Part shown: positions 34,769 through 43,950 of the stretch, in pieces | Numbering within the stretch: position 1 is the first letter of the stretch | Layout: each line of letters starts with the position of its first letter | NCBI GenBank assembly: GCA_964518955.1 | Contig: CAZFHS010000012.1 | Location: 60,332-124,331, forward strand | Length of the DNA: 64,000 nucleotides | Direction of reading: 5' to 3' | DNA from: JBDGYW01 sp964518955 | Lineage (GTDB): Bacteria; Gemmatimonadota; Gemmatimonadetes; Gemmatimonadales; GWC2-71-9 | Program-made: the position numbers and the translations under genes | The notes under the pieces: generated by a model | What the model was told of the DNA's origin: nothing | Databases searched by the model: none | The model's input: the letters and a program-made list of their open reading frames with translations, nothing else

Positions 34769-36703
34769 CTACTGGCCGGGACGTGCCTCTTTCCCTAGCG
34801 CTTCGCGTATTTCTCCCGCCGCGTCAATCGCAACCTCGACGTCGAGGCGTAACGCCCGCGCTTGCTGAGTGGCAGAAGTGAGATCTGTTATTACGGCTTC
34901 GACCCCCGCAGACCGCAGCCGAAGCAAATCAAATCGAACATTTTGAATCGCTAGCAAGCAAGATTCAAACTGCGACTCGACAGTCGCGCGTCGTTCCTTC
35001 AATTCCACAAGTGAATCGCGCTGCCTCTGAAGCAGTTCGATGCGCCGATCATCTTCCTCGGAGTCTTCTGATCCTTCTTTGAGAGCCGCGATTCGTGAAT
35101 CGAGCTCCTCCACCGTCTCTACTCCTAAGCCGCTTTCCATGCCGTTGAGCGCTCTTCCCAGGTCCATGGCTCGCTCCATCAGAGATTCAACGGTTTGAAC
35201 CACGTCCGGGAGAAGTTGCTTGTCAGCCTCCGGGAGCCTTTGAACAGTCTGCAGGATTGCAGCCTGGTCTTTGCGCATTTGATCGATCTGCTCGGAGTAC
35301 TTGCCGAATTCCTGTGCCTGAGCTTTGGACATCGGCGCCGGCAGCTGGGCAACGGGGGCACCTTCTCCTTTCGCGGCAGCGAGAAGCGAGTCTTTCGCCG
35401 GCGGCGGGCTGAGAACGTCACGCATGCTGTAGCCTTCTGCCCAGAGTTTGCCGTACTGGGATGCCAACCCGATGCCCCACCCAATTGCCGGGAAAAGGAA
35501 CCAGGGTTGGTCGATGCCCGTGGTTACGACGTTCAGTAGGAGCAGTCCACCATTCACCGATACGTAGGACGCGAAGTTTGACCTGAACTTCCGCACCAAG
35601 CCTGCCTCGCTCGAACTCGACTCCTCTTTTTTCTCGGGAAGTCTGGCGCGGTCACGTTGTCGTGCCGGTGGTTTTGCACGCCGGTGGTCGGACCTGCTAC
35701 CGGGTTCGGGTCTCCTCTGTCGCTCGTCCCACCACTCACCCCAATCTCGCGGGCGCTCCCGCGATCGCTCGGCAGGCCTTCGCTGCGGGCTCTTCGTTCC
35801 TGACGGCCGTCGAGATGCCGACGGGCGCGGACGGTACGGTCCGGCAGTGCGGCTCTCGAGTGCGCGACGTAAAGCGTCCGCAGTCGGCCAGCGGCTTTCC
35901 GGGTCTTTCTCCAGGCACCGCATGACCGTCATCGCGAGTTCGTCGGGAATCTCGTTTCTGATGCGCATCAGATCGGGAGGTGGCTCTGTGATCTGCTTCA
36001 TCAGAAGTCCCGGCACCGTCGGCGCACGGAAAGGTGGCTTCCCTGACAACATCTCGAATGCGACGATCCCTAGCGCATAGAGGTCGCTACGCGCGTCTAT
36101 GTCACTTTCACCGGCCGCTTGCTCGGGACTCATATACGTGGGCGTTCCGAGCGCGACGCCTGTACCGGTCAGAGTACCGGCGCCGGCCTCCGAAAGCGCC
36201 TTCGCAATCCCGAAGTCAGTGACCATCACGCGCCGCCGCGTACCCTCTAGGAGGATATTGTCCGGCTTCACATCGCGGTGGATGATGCCGGTGGCATGCG
36301 CCAGACCCAACGCGTCCGCGGTTTCCTTGATGATGCGTCTTGCTTCTTCCACCGGGAGACGACCACGCCTGCGCAAGCGCTGAGCCAGCGACTCACCATC
36401 CACGAACCCCATCACGAAGTAAACGAGATCGTTCTTTTCGCCTACCGTGTGAATTGGCACGATGTGTGGGTGAGAAAGACGCGCGGCGGTCTGCGCCTCG
36501 CGTATGAAGCGTTTCTTGATCTCCTGGCGGAACGCCAACTCGGGAGGCAGCAGCTTGATCGCCACCCGGCGCTTCAACTGCTGATCACGGGCGCTATAGA
36601 CCACGCCCATACCGCCGCGGCCTATCTCTCCCTCAATCACATACTCGCCGGCTAATACGTCGGCCAGTCGAGCGGCAAGTGGTTCTAGCGAAGCTTCGTC
36701 CAT
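34769..36703 (-). CDS. Ser/Thr protein kinase with a 2TM domain and coiled-coil tail
   Basis: A 644-residue eukaryotic-type kinase (PknB-like). The N-terminal kinase domain (about 20-285) has the glycine loop GRGGMGVVYSARD, catalytic lysine 50 in VAIKLL, HRDVKPDN, DFGIAKA and GTPTYMSPEQ, so it should be active. A basic, proline-rich linker follows, then a hydrophobic 2TM region (VNGGLLLLNVVTT, FLFPAIGWGIGLAS). The last 200 residues are helical with coiled-coil character. No PASTA domain is present. I start at the ATG at 36703; an upstream frame of 94 codons looks non-coding. Confidence 0.92.
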   Translation of the reverse strand: MDEASLEPLAARLADVLAGEYVIEGEIGRGGMGVVYSARDQQLKRRVAIKLLPPELAFRQEIKKRFIREAQTAARLSHPHIVPIHTVGEKNDLVYFVMGFVDGESLAQRLRRRGRLPVEEARRIIKETADALGLAHATGIIHRDVKPDNILLEGTRRRVMVTDFGIAKALSEAGAGTLTGTGVALGTPTYMSPEQAAGESDIDARSDLYALGIVAFEMLSGKPPFRAPTVPGLLMKQITEPPPDLMRIRNEIPDELAMTVMRCLEKDPESRWPTADALRRALESRTAGPYRPRPSASRRPSGTKSPQRRPAERSRERPRDWGEWWDERQRRPEPGSRSDHRRAKPPARQRDRARLPEKKEESSSSEAGLVRKFRSNFASYVSVNGGLLLLNVVTTGIDQPWFLFPAIGWGIGLASQYGKLWAEGYSMRDVLSPPPAKDSLLAAAKGEGAPVAQLPAPMSKAQAQEFGKYSEQIDQMRKDQAAILQTVQRLPEADKQLLPDVVQTVESLMERAMDLGRALNGMESGLGVETVEELDSRIAALKEGSEDSEEDDRRIELLQRQRDSLVELKERRATVESQFESCLLAIQNVRFDLLRLRSAGVEAVITDLTSATQQARALRLDVEVAIDAAGEIREALGKEARPGQ

Positions 36704-36851
36704 GTGGCGCCTAATCAAGTCCGAGCGTAGATTAACTTGGCTCAAAGTAGCTCGCAACCTGTGGCTATTCTCGTCGTGGAGGCATATGCGCTGGTTGAAC
36801 GATGACTCGGGAAGACGTTGGGGGGTCGAACGTGTTGGGCGGACGTCTGGG

Positions 36852-37031
36852 ATGGTCCCCACTAAGAAGGCAAAAACGGCTTCGCTTCCCGAGCCGATGG
36901 ACATCGTCCGCTTCAGCTGCGCGTCCGACCGGTCCGAAGGTGCGCGGGAAGTAACAACGCGGGCTGGTCTGCTCGAACAACTCACCGACTCTGAACTCTT
37001 GGCCCTCCTAAAGATCGCGCGGCGCGTTTAG
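36852..37031 (+). CDS. possible small protein
   Basis: A possible 59-residue protein in the 543-base gap between the divergent kinase and lon. Its end (LLEQLTDSELLALLKIARRV) looks like a real amphipathic helix, but the rest is not distinctive. There is no strong ribosome binding site. It may be spurious. The remainder of the gap (37032-37246) holds an inverted repeat, TGTCA-ccaat-TGACA at 37219-37233, close to lon, and no heat-shock CIRCE element. Confidence 0.35.
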   Translation: MVPTKKAKTASLPEPMDIVRFSCASDRSEGAREVTTRAGLLEQLTDSELLALLKIARRV

Positions 37032-37246
37032 GAGAATCATCCCCCCCACTGAAGTAGGACCACCTCTGCCAAGGGAACAGTCACCCTGGCAGTAGACTGT
37101 CTATCCACATGCCAAAACGGCGCGCCACTACTCCTCGCGCCCTTTGTTTCCTGCCATTTGTAGAGATAAAAGGGCATGATAAGTGCGTTTTGAAGCCCAT
37201 CTGCGGGACATCTAATCTTGTCACCAATTGACACGGGATAGCGACT

Positions 37247-39619
37247 ATGACCGAGTCATCAAAGACGCGAAAGCGATTGCCGGTCCTGCCTCTGCGTGGG
37301 TTGGTGCTCTTTCCGGGAGTAACTGCGCCGATTGGTGCCGGCAGGCCACGCACCCTGCTGGCCATCGATGCAGCGCTCAAGTCGGAAGACAGGTTGATCT
37401 TCGCCGTATGCCAGCGCGAGGACAGGGAAGAAGTGCAGGCGGAAGGCCTCTTCACGATGGGCACGATCGCCCGCATCGGCCAATTGCAGCGGGGTTTGGG
37501 TGGAGTGCAACTACTCCTCCAAGGGGAAGTGCGAGGGACCGTGCTCCAGTACAACGAAGCGGAGAAATATCTCGAAGCGGTTGTACTCGAGGCGGGCGAT
37601 TTGGAGGCAATCGAACCTGACGGTGCCGCGTTTCAAGCATTGTATCGCGAAACCCGTGAGCGCGCCTCGGAGCTTGGAGAAAAACAGAGCATCCCAGAAG
37701 AGGTCGTTCAGCAGGTGTTGGAAGGTGTGGACGACCCTGGGAAATTTGCAGACCTCGTAGCCGGCTACGCCGATATATCTCCACAGGATCGGCAAAGCCT
37801 TTTGGAGACTCTGGGAGTAGAGGAACGCCTGCGCCGAGTGTTGTTGCATGTGCAACGACAGATCGGTTTGTTGGACGCTCAGGCCGACATAAAATCGCAG
37901 GTGCAGGAGGAACTCGGGGAACGCCAGCGTGAGATGTTCCTTCGAGAGCAGCTCAAAGCCATCAGGCAGGAATTGGGAGAGGACGACGATTCGGCAGATG
38001 TCGATGAACTCCGCGAGCGACTCCAGGAACTCGACCTCGCAGACGAGGTCCGCAAAGAAGTGAATAGAGAGTTAGGCCGGTTGGAGAGAGCTCCTCGCGA
38101 ATCGATGGAATCTCAAGTGATCCGCACATTTCTCGAGACTGTGGTCGAGCTGCCATGGAACGAGCGCACGGAAGACCATCTTGATCTCAAGTCGGCGGAG
38201 ACTGTGCTCGACGAGGATCACTATGGGCTAAAGGACGTCAAAGACCGAGTGCTCGAATACCTCGCCGTGCGAAAACTTCAGAGTCAGAACTCGAACGGCG
38301 ACGAGCCAATGGGCAACGAGGACGATCGTCGGCCCAAAGGCACCATCTTGCTGTTCGTCGGTCCACCGGGTACGGGCAAGACGTCTGTGGCGAAGTCGAT
38401 CGCGCGCGCCATGGACCGCGAGTATGTCCGAATTGCATTGGGCGGCGCAAGGGACGAAGCCGACATCCGAGGCCATCGCCGTACGTACGTTGGCGCGATG
38501 CCCGGCCGTATAATCGACGGACTCAAGCGTGCAGGCACAAAAAACCCCGTCTTTCTGCTCGACGAGGTCGACAAGCTGGGAGTCTCATTTCAGGGCGATC
38601 CTGCGTCGGCACTGCTGGAGGTGCTCGATCCTGCCCAAAACGACAGCTTCACCGATAACTACCTGAGCGTTCCGTTCGATCTCTCTGAGGTCATGTTCAT
38701 CGCTACTGCAAACCTTCAGGCGAACATTCCTCCGGCACTACTCGACCGCATGGAGTCGGTAACGTTTTCGGGCTATACGGAAAGCGACAAACTGGCAATA
38801 GCCCGCCAGTACCTGCTTCCGCGTCAGCGATCACAGGCCGGCCTGTCCGCAGAACAGCTGACCATAGCAGACGGCGCAATTTCCGGCCTGATATCCCGAT
38901 ATACGAGAGAGGCAGGCGTCCGACAGCTCGAGCGGGAACTCGGCAAGGTGGCGCGAAAGGTTGCGCGGCGAATTGCCACTGAGGAGGTAAGAAGCGTGTC
39001 GGTCGAAAACGACGACGTTTCGGAGATACTTGGTCGTCCGACCGTGCACCCCGAACATGCCGCCAAACATGATCAACTGGGTATCGCGACTGGTCTGTAT
39101 TACACCCCTGCTGGTGGAGACATCATGTTCGTCGAGGTGTCTGTCATGCCGGGGAAAGATCAACTCGTTCTTACAGGTCAACTCGGCGATGTGATGAAGG
39201 AGTCGGCAAGGGCGGCCCTGTCGTACGCGAAATCGCACGCGGCGGACTTCGGCATCTCAAAGGATGAACTCGCCGGCAAAGACGTGCACGTTCACGTGCC
39301 GGCGGGGGCGATACCGAAGGATGGACCTTCGGCCGGTGTAACCATGGCGGCAGCTCTCGTCAGCAAACTTTCTGGTGTACCGGTGCGTCACAACGTGGCA
39401 ATGACGGGGGAGGTGACTTTGTCCGGCAGGGTGCTGCCAATTGGCGGCGTGAAGGAAAAGGTATTGGGCGCCATCCGGGCAGGAATAACGACGATCATCC
39501 TCCCGAAAGAGAACATGGCCGATCTGGATGATTTGAGCGATGAGGAAAGGGAGCGAATATCAGTACATCCGGTAGAAATGTTGGGAGATGTGCTAGCCCA
39601 CGCCTTGCAGAACGACTAG
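37247..39619 (+). CDS. lon: ATP-dependent protease Lon
   Basis: A 790-residue cytoplasmic protease that degrades misfolded and regulatory proteins. The N-terminal substrate domain opens with LPVLPLRGLVLFPGV. The AAA+ module has GPPGTGKTSVAKSIARAM (Walker A), FLLDEVDKL (Walker B) and GDPASALLEVLDP. The protease domain has the catalytic Ser in KDGPSAGVTMA and Lys in GGVKEKVLGAIRAG. The length and order are standard for LonA. Confidence 0.97.
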   Translation: MTESSKTRKRLPVLPLRGLVLFPGVTAPIGAGRPRTLLAIDAALKSEDRLIFAVCQREDREEVQAEGLFTMGTIARIGQLQRGLGGVQLLLQGEVRGTVLQYNEAEKYLEAVVLEAGDLEAIEPDGAAFQALYRETRERASELGEKQSIPEEVVQQVLEGVDDPGKFADLVAGYADISPQDRQSLLETLGVEERLRRVLLHVQRQIGLLDAQADIKSQVQEELGERQREMFLREQLKAIRQELGEDDDSADVDELRERLQELDLADEVRKEVNRELGRLERAPRESMESQVIRTFLETVVELPWNERTEDHLDLKSAETVLDEDHYGLKDVKDRVLEYLAVRKLQSQNSNGDEPMGNEDDRRPKGTILLFVGPPGTGKTSVAKSIARAMDREYVRIALGGARDEADIRGHRRTYVGAMPGRIIDGLKRAGTKNPVFLLDEVDKLGVSFQGDPASALLEVLDPAQNDSFTDNYLSVPFDLSEVMFIATANLQANIPPALLDRMESVTFSGYTESDKLAIARQYLLPRQRSQAGLSAEQLTIADGAISGLISRYTREAGVRQLERELGKVARKVARRIATEEVRSVSVENDDVSEILGRPTVHPEHAAKHDQLGIATGLYYTPAGGDIMFVEVSVMPGKDQLVLTGQLGDVMKESARAALSYAKSHAADFGISKDELAGKDVHVHVPAGAIPKDGPSAGVTMAAALVSKLSGVPVRHNVAMTGEVTLSGRVLPIGGVKEKVLGAIRAGITTIILPKENMADLDDLSDEERERISVHPVEMLGDVLAHALQND

Positions 39620-39634
39620 GGCCGGGGCGGCGAC

Positions 39635-40651
39635 TTAGACGTACTCCAAGCTCCAGTCCGCGAGCTTAGCTATCAGTGCCAGCCGGAACGTAACGTCCGT
39701 TCGACGGCGTTCAGATGTCCGCCCGTCGAGCTCGAGTGGGAAGGCAAAGTTGGGTAGGTGTGAGGGTCCTTTTGGTATGGCCCTCAGGTTCTTTGGGCTC
39801 CAGACGCCCTGTTCGTCGCAGTCCTGAAGTAGTCTGGCAAGTACGTTTTGGGCTGACGGTAGTATTTCGAGCAGTCCAAGGCGGACTATCAGTTCGATCC
39901 AATGGAGTGCCCACGGAATGTCCGGCGTGTTCCCGCGTTTGTCCGCCTTCAGGGGATCACCTAGGAAATGAAACGTCGGCTTGATCGCCTTGCGGCCTAT
40001 TTGGATTGTCCAGGACTTTCGCGGTCCCGGCTTTGCCAGGAAACGACCAAGCCTCTCAACGAACCCGGCCCTTTCCCTCTGGAGCCTGGGCATGTACGCC
40101 AACATAGCCACCGAAAACAGAGTTGGTGGGTGTGCCTCAGGATGCAGCGTTTGCTTCGCTGCCTTCTTTACCAGCGGTGCGTCAGCCAGATCGCTCCTCA
40201 AAAACTGTGAGACATCGGAAATCACACGATGCGCCGAACCACGCACTCTCGGGTCCTCAATGCGTTGAGCGTGGGCCAGAGCGCAAGTCACTCCCTCCCG
40301 AAGGAATGTGCGAGCCCATGTGTGGAGTTCGGCGTTGCCGACCGATGGCTTTTGGTATTCAAACCAGAGCGAAGGAGTTTCATCTCGAGACAGCACCTTA
40401 TAGAACTGACGTTCGGCCAACCTGAACGAACGTGTATTCTGAGCGGCACCCAACTCTACCAGTCTACGGTATTGCGCCACTGTCCCGACATCTTTGATTC
40501 CCTGGGATTTGAGTGGCGCGATTCCCAGCATGTTGCCGCTCCACAGGCCATTCTGCCACTGTTTCCGGGCCAATTGCTTCACTTGTCGGTACTGAGAAAC
40601 CTCCGAATTTAATTCGGTTAAGTCCTTAGTGGACAAGGATTTAGGCGGCAA
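39635..40651 (-). CDS. hypothetical helical protein; true start unclear
   Basis: A 338-residue reading from a TTG at 40651. The protein is rich in helices and shows repeated W/L patterns (WALHWIELIVRLGLLEIL), as in alpha/alpha-toroid folds. I cannot name a family. The same frame stays open upstream to 40835 for about 60 more codons that also look coding (VPVTWLRENACTPIQLRVA), but that stretch contains no ATG, GTG or TTG. A rare ATT start (near 40745), a frameshift or an assembly error near the T8G10 tract would explain this. It is convergent with lon, 15 bases apart. Confidence 0.6.
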   Translation of the reverse strand: MPPKSLSTKDLTELNSEVSQYRQVKQLARKQWQNGLWSGNMLGIAPLKSQGIKDVGTVAQYRRLVELGAAQNTRSFRLAERQFYKVLSRDETPSLWFEYQKPSVGNAELHTWARTFLREGVTCALAHAQRIEDPRVRGSAHRVISDVSQFLRSDLADAPLVKKAAKQTLHPEAHPPTLFSVAMLAYMPRLQRERAGFVERLGRFLAKPGPRKSWTIQIGRKAIKPTFHFLGDPLKADKRGNTPDIPWALHWIELIVRLGLLEILPSAQNVLARLLQDCDEQGVWSPKNLRAIPKGPSHLPNFAFPLELDGRTSERRRTDVTFRLALIAKLADWSLEYV

Positions 40652-40845
40652 GATGTCAGTCGCGACACGCAGCTGGATGGGCGTGCAGGCGTTCTCACGG
40701 AGCCAGGTTACAGGAACTCGGTGGTGTGTGGGCAGTTCCAGGGTAATTCCCCTGTGGAGGAACAGTTTGCCGAGTATTGGCGTGAAACTATCGTCTCGGG
40801 CGCAATTCGGCCAGGGGGAATCTGAAAACCGCCGTCATACTGCCG

Positions 40846-40863
40846 TTTTTTTTGGGGGGGGGG
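40846..40863. repeat. T8-G10 homopolymer tract
   Basis: Eight T followed by ten G, between two minus-strand genes. It lies three bases downstream of the beta-propeller stop and just above the region where the next gene lacks a start. Such runs are prone to slippage or to sequencing error. Confidence 0.8.
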
Positions 40864-40865
40864 AA

Positions 40866-41783
40866 TCAGTCGGGGCCGATCGGGCAGGCTGCCCGTGCCA
40901 GCCCGCCCTTCCGCCCCATAGCCGATTCGCTGGTAAGCACGACGCTAGCTTCGTCGACGAAATCGACGGCCTCACCCTGCGGTTGCCGCAGTCCTATCCA
41001 GCACGGCTGCCCCTTCCTCAACCATCTACCATCATCTTCGAGGCTGAAGAAATGCAACTCGGTATAGGTGCGTACAACCAGAAGCCGACCGGAAGGCGAC
41101 ACTGCCGCTGCCGTTACCAGGTTTCCGAAACGCCTTGCGGGTCTGATCGGCAGCGTATCAACGAGTGTTGCTCTCGCCGACTCTTTGTCGGTTTTGTTGG
41201 ACGGGACCTGATAAAGCATAATCGGCCCGCGGGTTCCTTTGGTGACCAGCAATACATCCCCTTCGGGAGTCACCGCCAGAGCTTCAATGTCTCGAGGGCC
41301 GTCGGGATATCGAACTCGCAGCTCGTGAGCCCGTTCGGTACGAATCTCGCCGTCGACGGCAGCTGCGGGAACAACTGGCTCCGGCACGATGTAGATGGTT
41401 CCTCTCCTGCGGCTGCCCGAGTTGTCACCGGTGTCGGCGATGTACAAACAATGGCTGTCGTTCTCGTCACCGAGACATGGCCCGATCGCGATATCCTCCC
41501 AATCTCTTGCGTCTGCTCCCCTGACTCGAAAACGTCCCAGGACTGTCCCGGCCAGGTTGGTCGCGTAGATCCTTGCCCTGTCGCCCGAATCGTTGTGGGT
41601 CCAGAAGATACCCGGCTGCGATAGGCTCGTCGCGACCCCGGAGCTTTCGTTGAGACGGTCCGACTGAAATTCTCCAGTCGGTTCGAACACCGTGGGCTGC
41701 ACCGATTGAGCCGCGACGGCAGTCAAGCTGCCAACAGTGAAAGCGACGACCGAAATTGCGGATCTCGTTTTTTGTCTGAACAA
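40866..41783 (-). CDS. exported beta-propeller-like protein
   Basis: A 305-residue secreted protein with a signal peptide (FRQKTRSAISVVAFTVGSL, cleavage near AVAAQ). The rest reads like a propeller of the esterase-like or SdiA-regulated kind (ESSGVATSLSQPGIFWTHND, DWEDIAIGPC, YIADTGDNSG, DIEALAVTPEGDVLLVTKG). The aspartate clusters may bind calcium. I start at TTG 41783, behind GGGAGA, as this puts the signal peptide at the N-terminus; the ATG at 41867 would add 28 residues. It is divergent from the aconitase-family gene. Confidence 0.75.
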   Translation of the reverse strand: MFRQKTRSAISVVAFTVGSLTAVAAQSVQPTVFEPTGEFQSDRLNESSGVATSLSQPGIFWTHNDSGDRARIYATNLAGTVLGRFRVRGADARDWEDIAIGPCLGDENDSHCLYIADTGDNSGSRRRGTIYIVPEPVVPAAAVDGEIRTERAHELRVRYPDGPRDIEALAVTPEGDVLLVTKGTRGPIMLYQVPSNKTDKESARATLVDTLPIRPARRFGNLVTAAAVSPSGRLLVVRTYTELHFFSLEDDGRWLRKGQPCWIGLRQPQGEAVDFVDEASVVLTSESAMGRKGGLARAACPIGPD

Positions 41784-41865
41784 GGACAGATCTCCCAGAG
41801 CCCGTTCCCTCAAATTGTATGTACAAGGTTGCCAGCGTGACAGTGGGCAGTCATTTTTCCACGCC

Positions 41866-43881
41866 ATGAATCCAAAATTGAACCAGATATCGATTGAGAA
41901 ACTCCCGGACAATGTTTTTTTTGCCGGTCGAGTGCTGTACTTGGTGGACGATCCCGATTTGGTGCGGCGACAGCTAGATGGTGAAGACGTCCATTCACTC
42001 GTGAACGCACCGCTGCGCGATAACATTTCTACTGACGAGATCACGCCCGCATACATCTGCTACTACTACGATGATACGCTAGGCGATTTTCCGTATCTGG
42101 GGTTGAAAGCGGGATCCGAATTTCCGATTACCCGTGGAAGCGTGCGGAATGGCGGGTTCGTGTGTTCGGTGAGCGGGAAACGGCGTGGAAAAGGGTCGTC
42201 GCGTGAACAATCCCCCTACGCCGAAATGTGCGCGGGCATCAAGGTGATATTTGCGGAGAACATCGAACGCATATACCGAGAGAATTGTCAGAACCTGGGC
42301 ATTCTAACGAGCACGGATTTCTCGTTGATCGACCGAGTTCGCAACGGCGATCCGATACCGCTTACTGAGTTCACGCGCGGCGAGGGCGACATTACGCGAG
42401 AGATCATCGAGTACGGTGGCCTGTTCAAGTACAACGTTGCGCGTATGCAGGGCAATGCGATCGTACCGCAGGTCGAGACTCCACGGCGACCGATGACGAT
42501 CGGTGAGAAGATTCTCGCGAAGCATTGGGTGACAGACCTGGCACGAGACAGCGTCGGCGTCGAATACGTCAAACCGAACGACGAGGGTTTTGTGCGCACC
42601 GACATCCGGTTCAGTCATGAGTATGTGACACCTATGTCGGCGATTTTCTGGGAAGACCTAGTCGGCGAGAATGAGAAGGTTGTAGACCCCAGCTCGGTGT
42701 TCTTTTTCCGCGACCATCTGACGTTCCTCGAGACTACCATGACCGAGGAACGCAAAGCGTCTGGATTGTTGGACGTCGCTCTCCAGCTGAAGAAGAAACA
42801 GGAAGACTTCGCCGCCAAGCAGGGCGTCAGGCTTTACGGTGAGCTGCAGCGGCCTGCATCGGGAGAACCTGTTGGCTCGGAGGCTATTTGTCACTCGAAG
42901 ATCCTCGAATCGCACGCACTCCCTGGACATCTGGTGATTGGTAGTGATTCGCACACGCCACATGCTGGGGCAATCGGGTGCATCGCGTTCGGTGTTGGGA
43001 CGACTGCGATTTTCAATTCCTGGTTGACGAAAGATGTGCGTATCAAAGTGCCTGGATCGGTCCTCGTTCGCGTCAACGGAACAGCTCCCGAGAACGTCAC
43101 CGCAAAAGACTTCATGTTGGAGATCCTCCGGAATCCTTACGTCAAGAACGGCCATGCCATCGGCAAGATCGTCGAGTATTCGGGCGATGCCGTGGCTGAT
43201 CTGCCCGTGGACGATCGCGCCACAATGACCAACATGGCGGCAGAAGTCGGGGCCTTCACCGGGCTCGTTGAGCCAGACGAGAATGTGGTCGAATTCTTGG
43301 TTCGAGAGCGCAAGATGGATGTCGGTGAGGCCCGCATGAGCATCGATGGACTGCATTCAGATCCCGGAGCCGCCTATGAGGAGATCATCGAGATCGCAGC
43401 CGACGAACTCCGTCCCTTTGTAGCCCTCCCAGGCGATCCCGGTAACGGACAATTCGTGGATGAACTCGAATACGACGTGAAGATCGATATTGCCTACGGC
43501 GGATCGTGCACCGGTGCAAAGAAGGCGGATATGGACATGTATGTCCGCGTCTTCAAGGAGGCTTTGGCGGACGGCAAGAAGGTGCATCCCGATGTCAGCT
43601 GCTTCATTCAATGCGGTTCCCAAGAGGTGAAGAAGTACTGCGAAGATCAGGGCTACATTGAGGTATTCCGGGAGGTCGGTGCTGAGTTCATAGAGCCCTC
43701 CTGCGGAGCGTGCATCAACGCTGGGAGAGGTGTGTCATACAGTGCCGATACGGTTACAATCAGCGCGATAAACCGAAACTTCCCCGGCCGTTCCGGTCCT
43801 GGCCAGCTATACCTGGCGAGTCCCTATACTACTGCAGCCAGTGCGATTGCCGGACAGATTGTCGCTTGGGAGCCGCGGTAG
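41866..43881 (+). CDS. aconitase-superfamily hydratase, swivel domain first
   Basis: A 671-residue enzyme of the aconitase/isopropylmalate dehydratase superfamily. The swivel (LeuD-like) domain comes first, with DNISTDEITP and the substrate-binding loop GKGSSRE (108-114). The catalytic domain follows, with SDSHTPHAGAIGCIAFGVG and three cluster cysteines (Cys548 in GGSCTGAKKAD; Cys613 and Cys616 in SCGAC). The swivel-before-catalytic order recalls AcnB, but the HEAT-like N-terminus of AcnB is missing. Aconitate, isopropylmalate, methylcitrate or homoaconitate could be the substrate. The start at 41866 lacks a clear ribosome binding site. Confidence 0.85.
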   Translation: MNPKLNQISIEKLPDNVFFAGRVLYLVDDPDLVRRQLDGEDVHSLVNAPLRDNISTDEITPAYICYYYDDTLGDFPYLGLKAGSEFPITRGSVRNGGFVCSVSGKRRGKGSSREQSPYAEMCAGIKVIFAENIERIYRENCQNLGILTSTDFSLIDRVRNGDPIPLTEFTRGEGDITREIIEYGGLFKYNVARMQGNAIVPQVETPRRPMTIGEKILAKHWVTDLARDSVGVEYVKPNDEGFVRTDIRFSHEYVTPMSAIFWEDLVGENEKVVDPSSVFFFRDHLTFLETTMTEERKASGLLDVALQLKKKQEDFAAKQGVRLYGELQRPASGEPVGSEAICHSKILESHALPGHLVIGSDSHTPHAGAIGCIAFGVGTTAIFNSWLTKDVRIKVPGSVLVRVNGTAPENVTAKDFMLEILRNPYVKNGHAIGKIVEYSGDAVADLPVDDRATMTNMAAEVGAFTGLVEPDENVVEFLVRERKMDVGEARMSIDGLHSDPGAAYEEIIEIAADELRPFVALPGDPGNGQFVDELEYDVKIDIAYGGSCTGAKKADMDMYVRVFKEALADGKKVHPDVSCFIQCGSQEVKKYCEDQGYIEVFREVGAEFIEPSCGACINAGRGVSYSADTVTISAINRNFPGRSGPGQLYLASPYTTAASAIAGQIVAWEPR

Positions 43882-43918
43882 TCGTATCTACGAACTGCTA
43901 GCAGAGACAGGAAGCAAA

Positions 43919-43950
43919 GAGCGCCCCGGCAGGTAACTGTCGGGGCGCTT
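43919..43950. terminator. bidirectional terminator between convergent genes
   Basis: GCGCCCCG (43921-43928) pairs perfectly with CGGGGCGC (43941-43948), with an inner CAG/CTG stem and a flanking A/T pair. TTTA follows on the plus strand and CTCTTTG on the minus strand. It serves the aconitase-family gene and probably the DUF4015 gene. Confidence 0.85.

Noticed and set aside
37100..37110. DnaA box-like TATCCACA upstream of lon
   Set aside because: A single match, with no cluster of boxes or AT-rich unwinding element beside it, so not an origin.
37081..37246. CIRCE or sigma-32 promoter for lon
   Set aside because: No GAGTGCTAA-type inverted repeat and no good CTTGAAA/CCCCAT pair was found.
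40629..41624. 331-codon plus-strand ORF
   Set aside because: It lies antisense to the hypothetical gene and the beta-propeller gene, includes the T8G10 tract, and has an unnatural Cys/Arg/Ser-rich composition.
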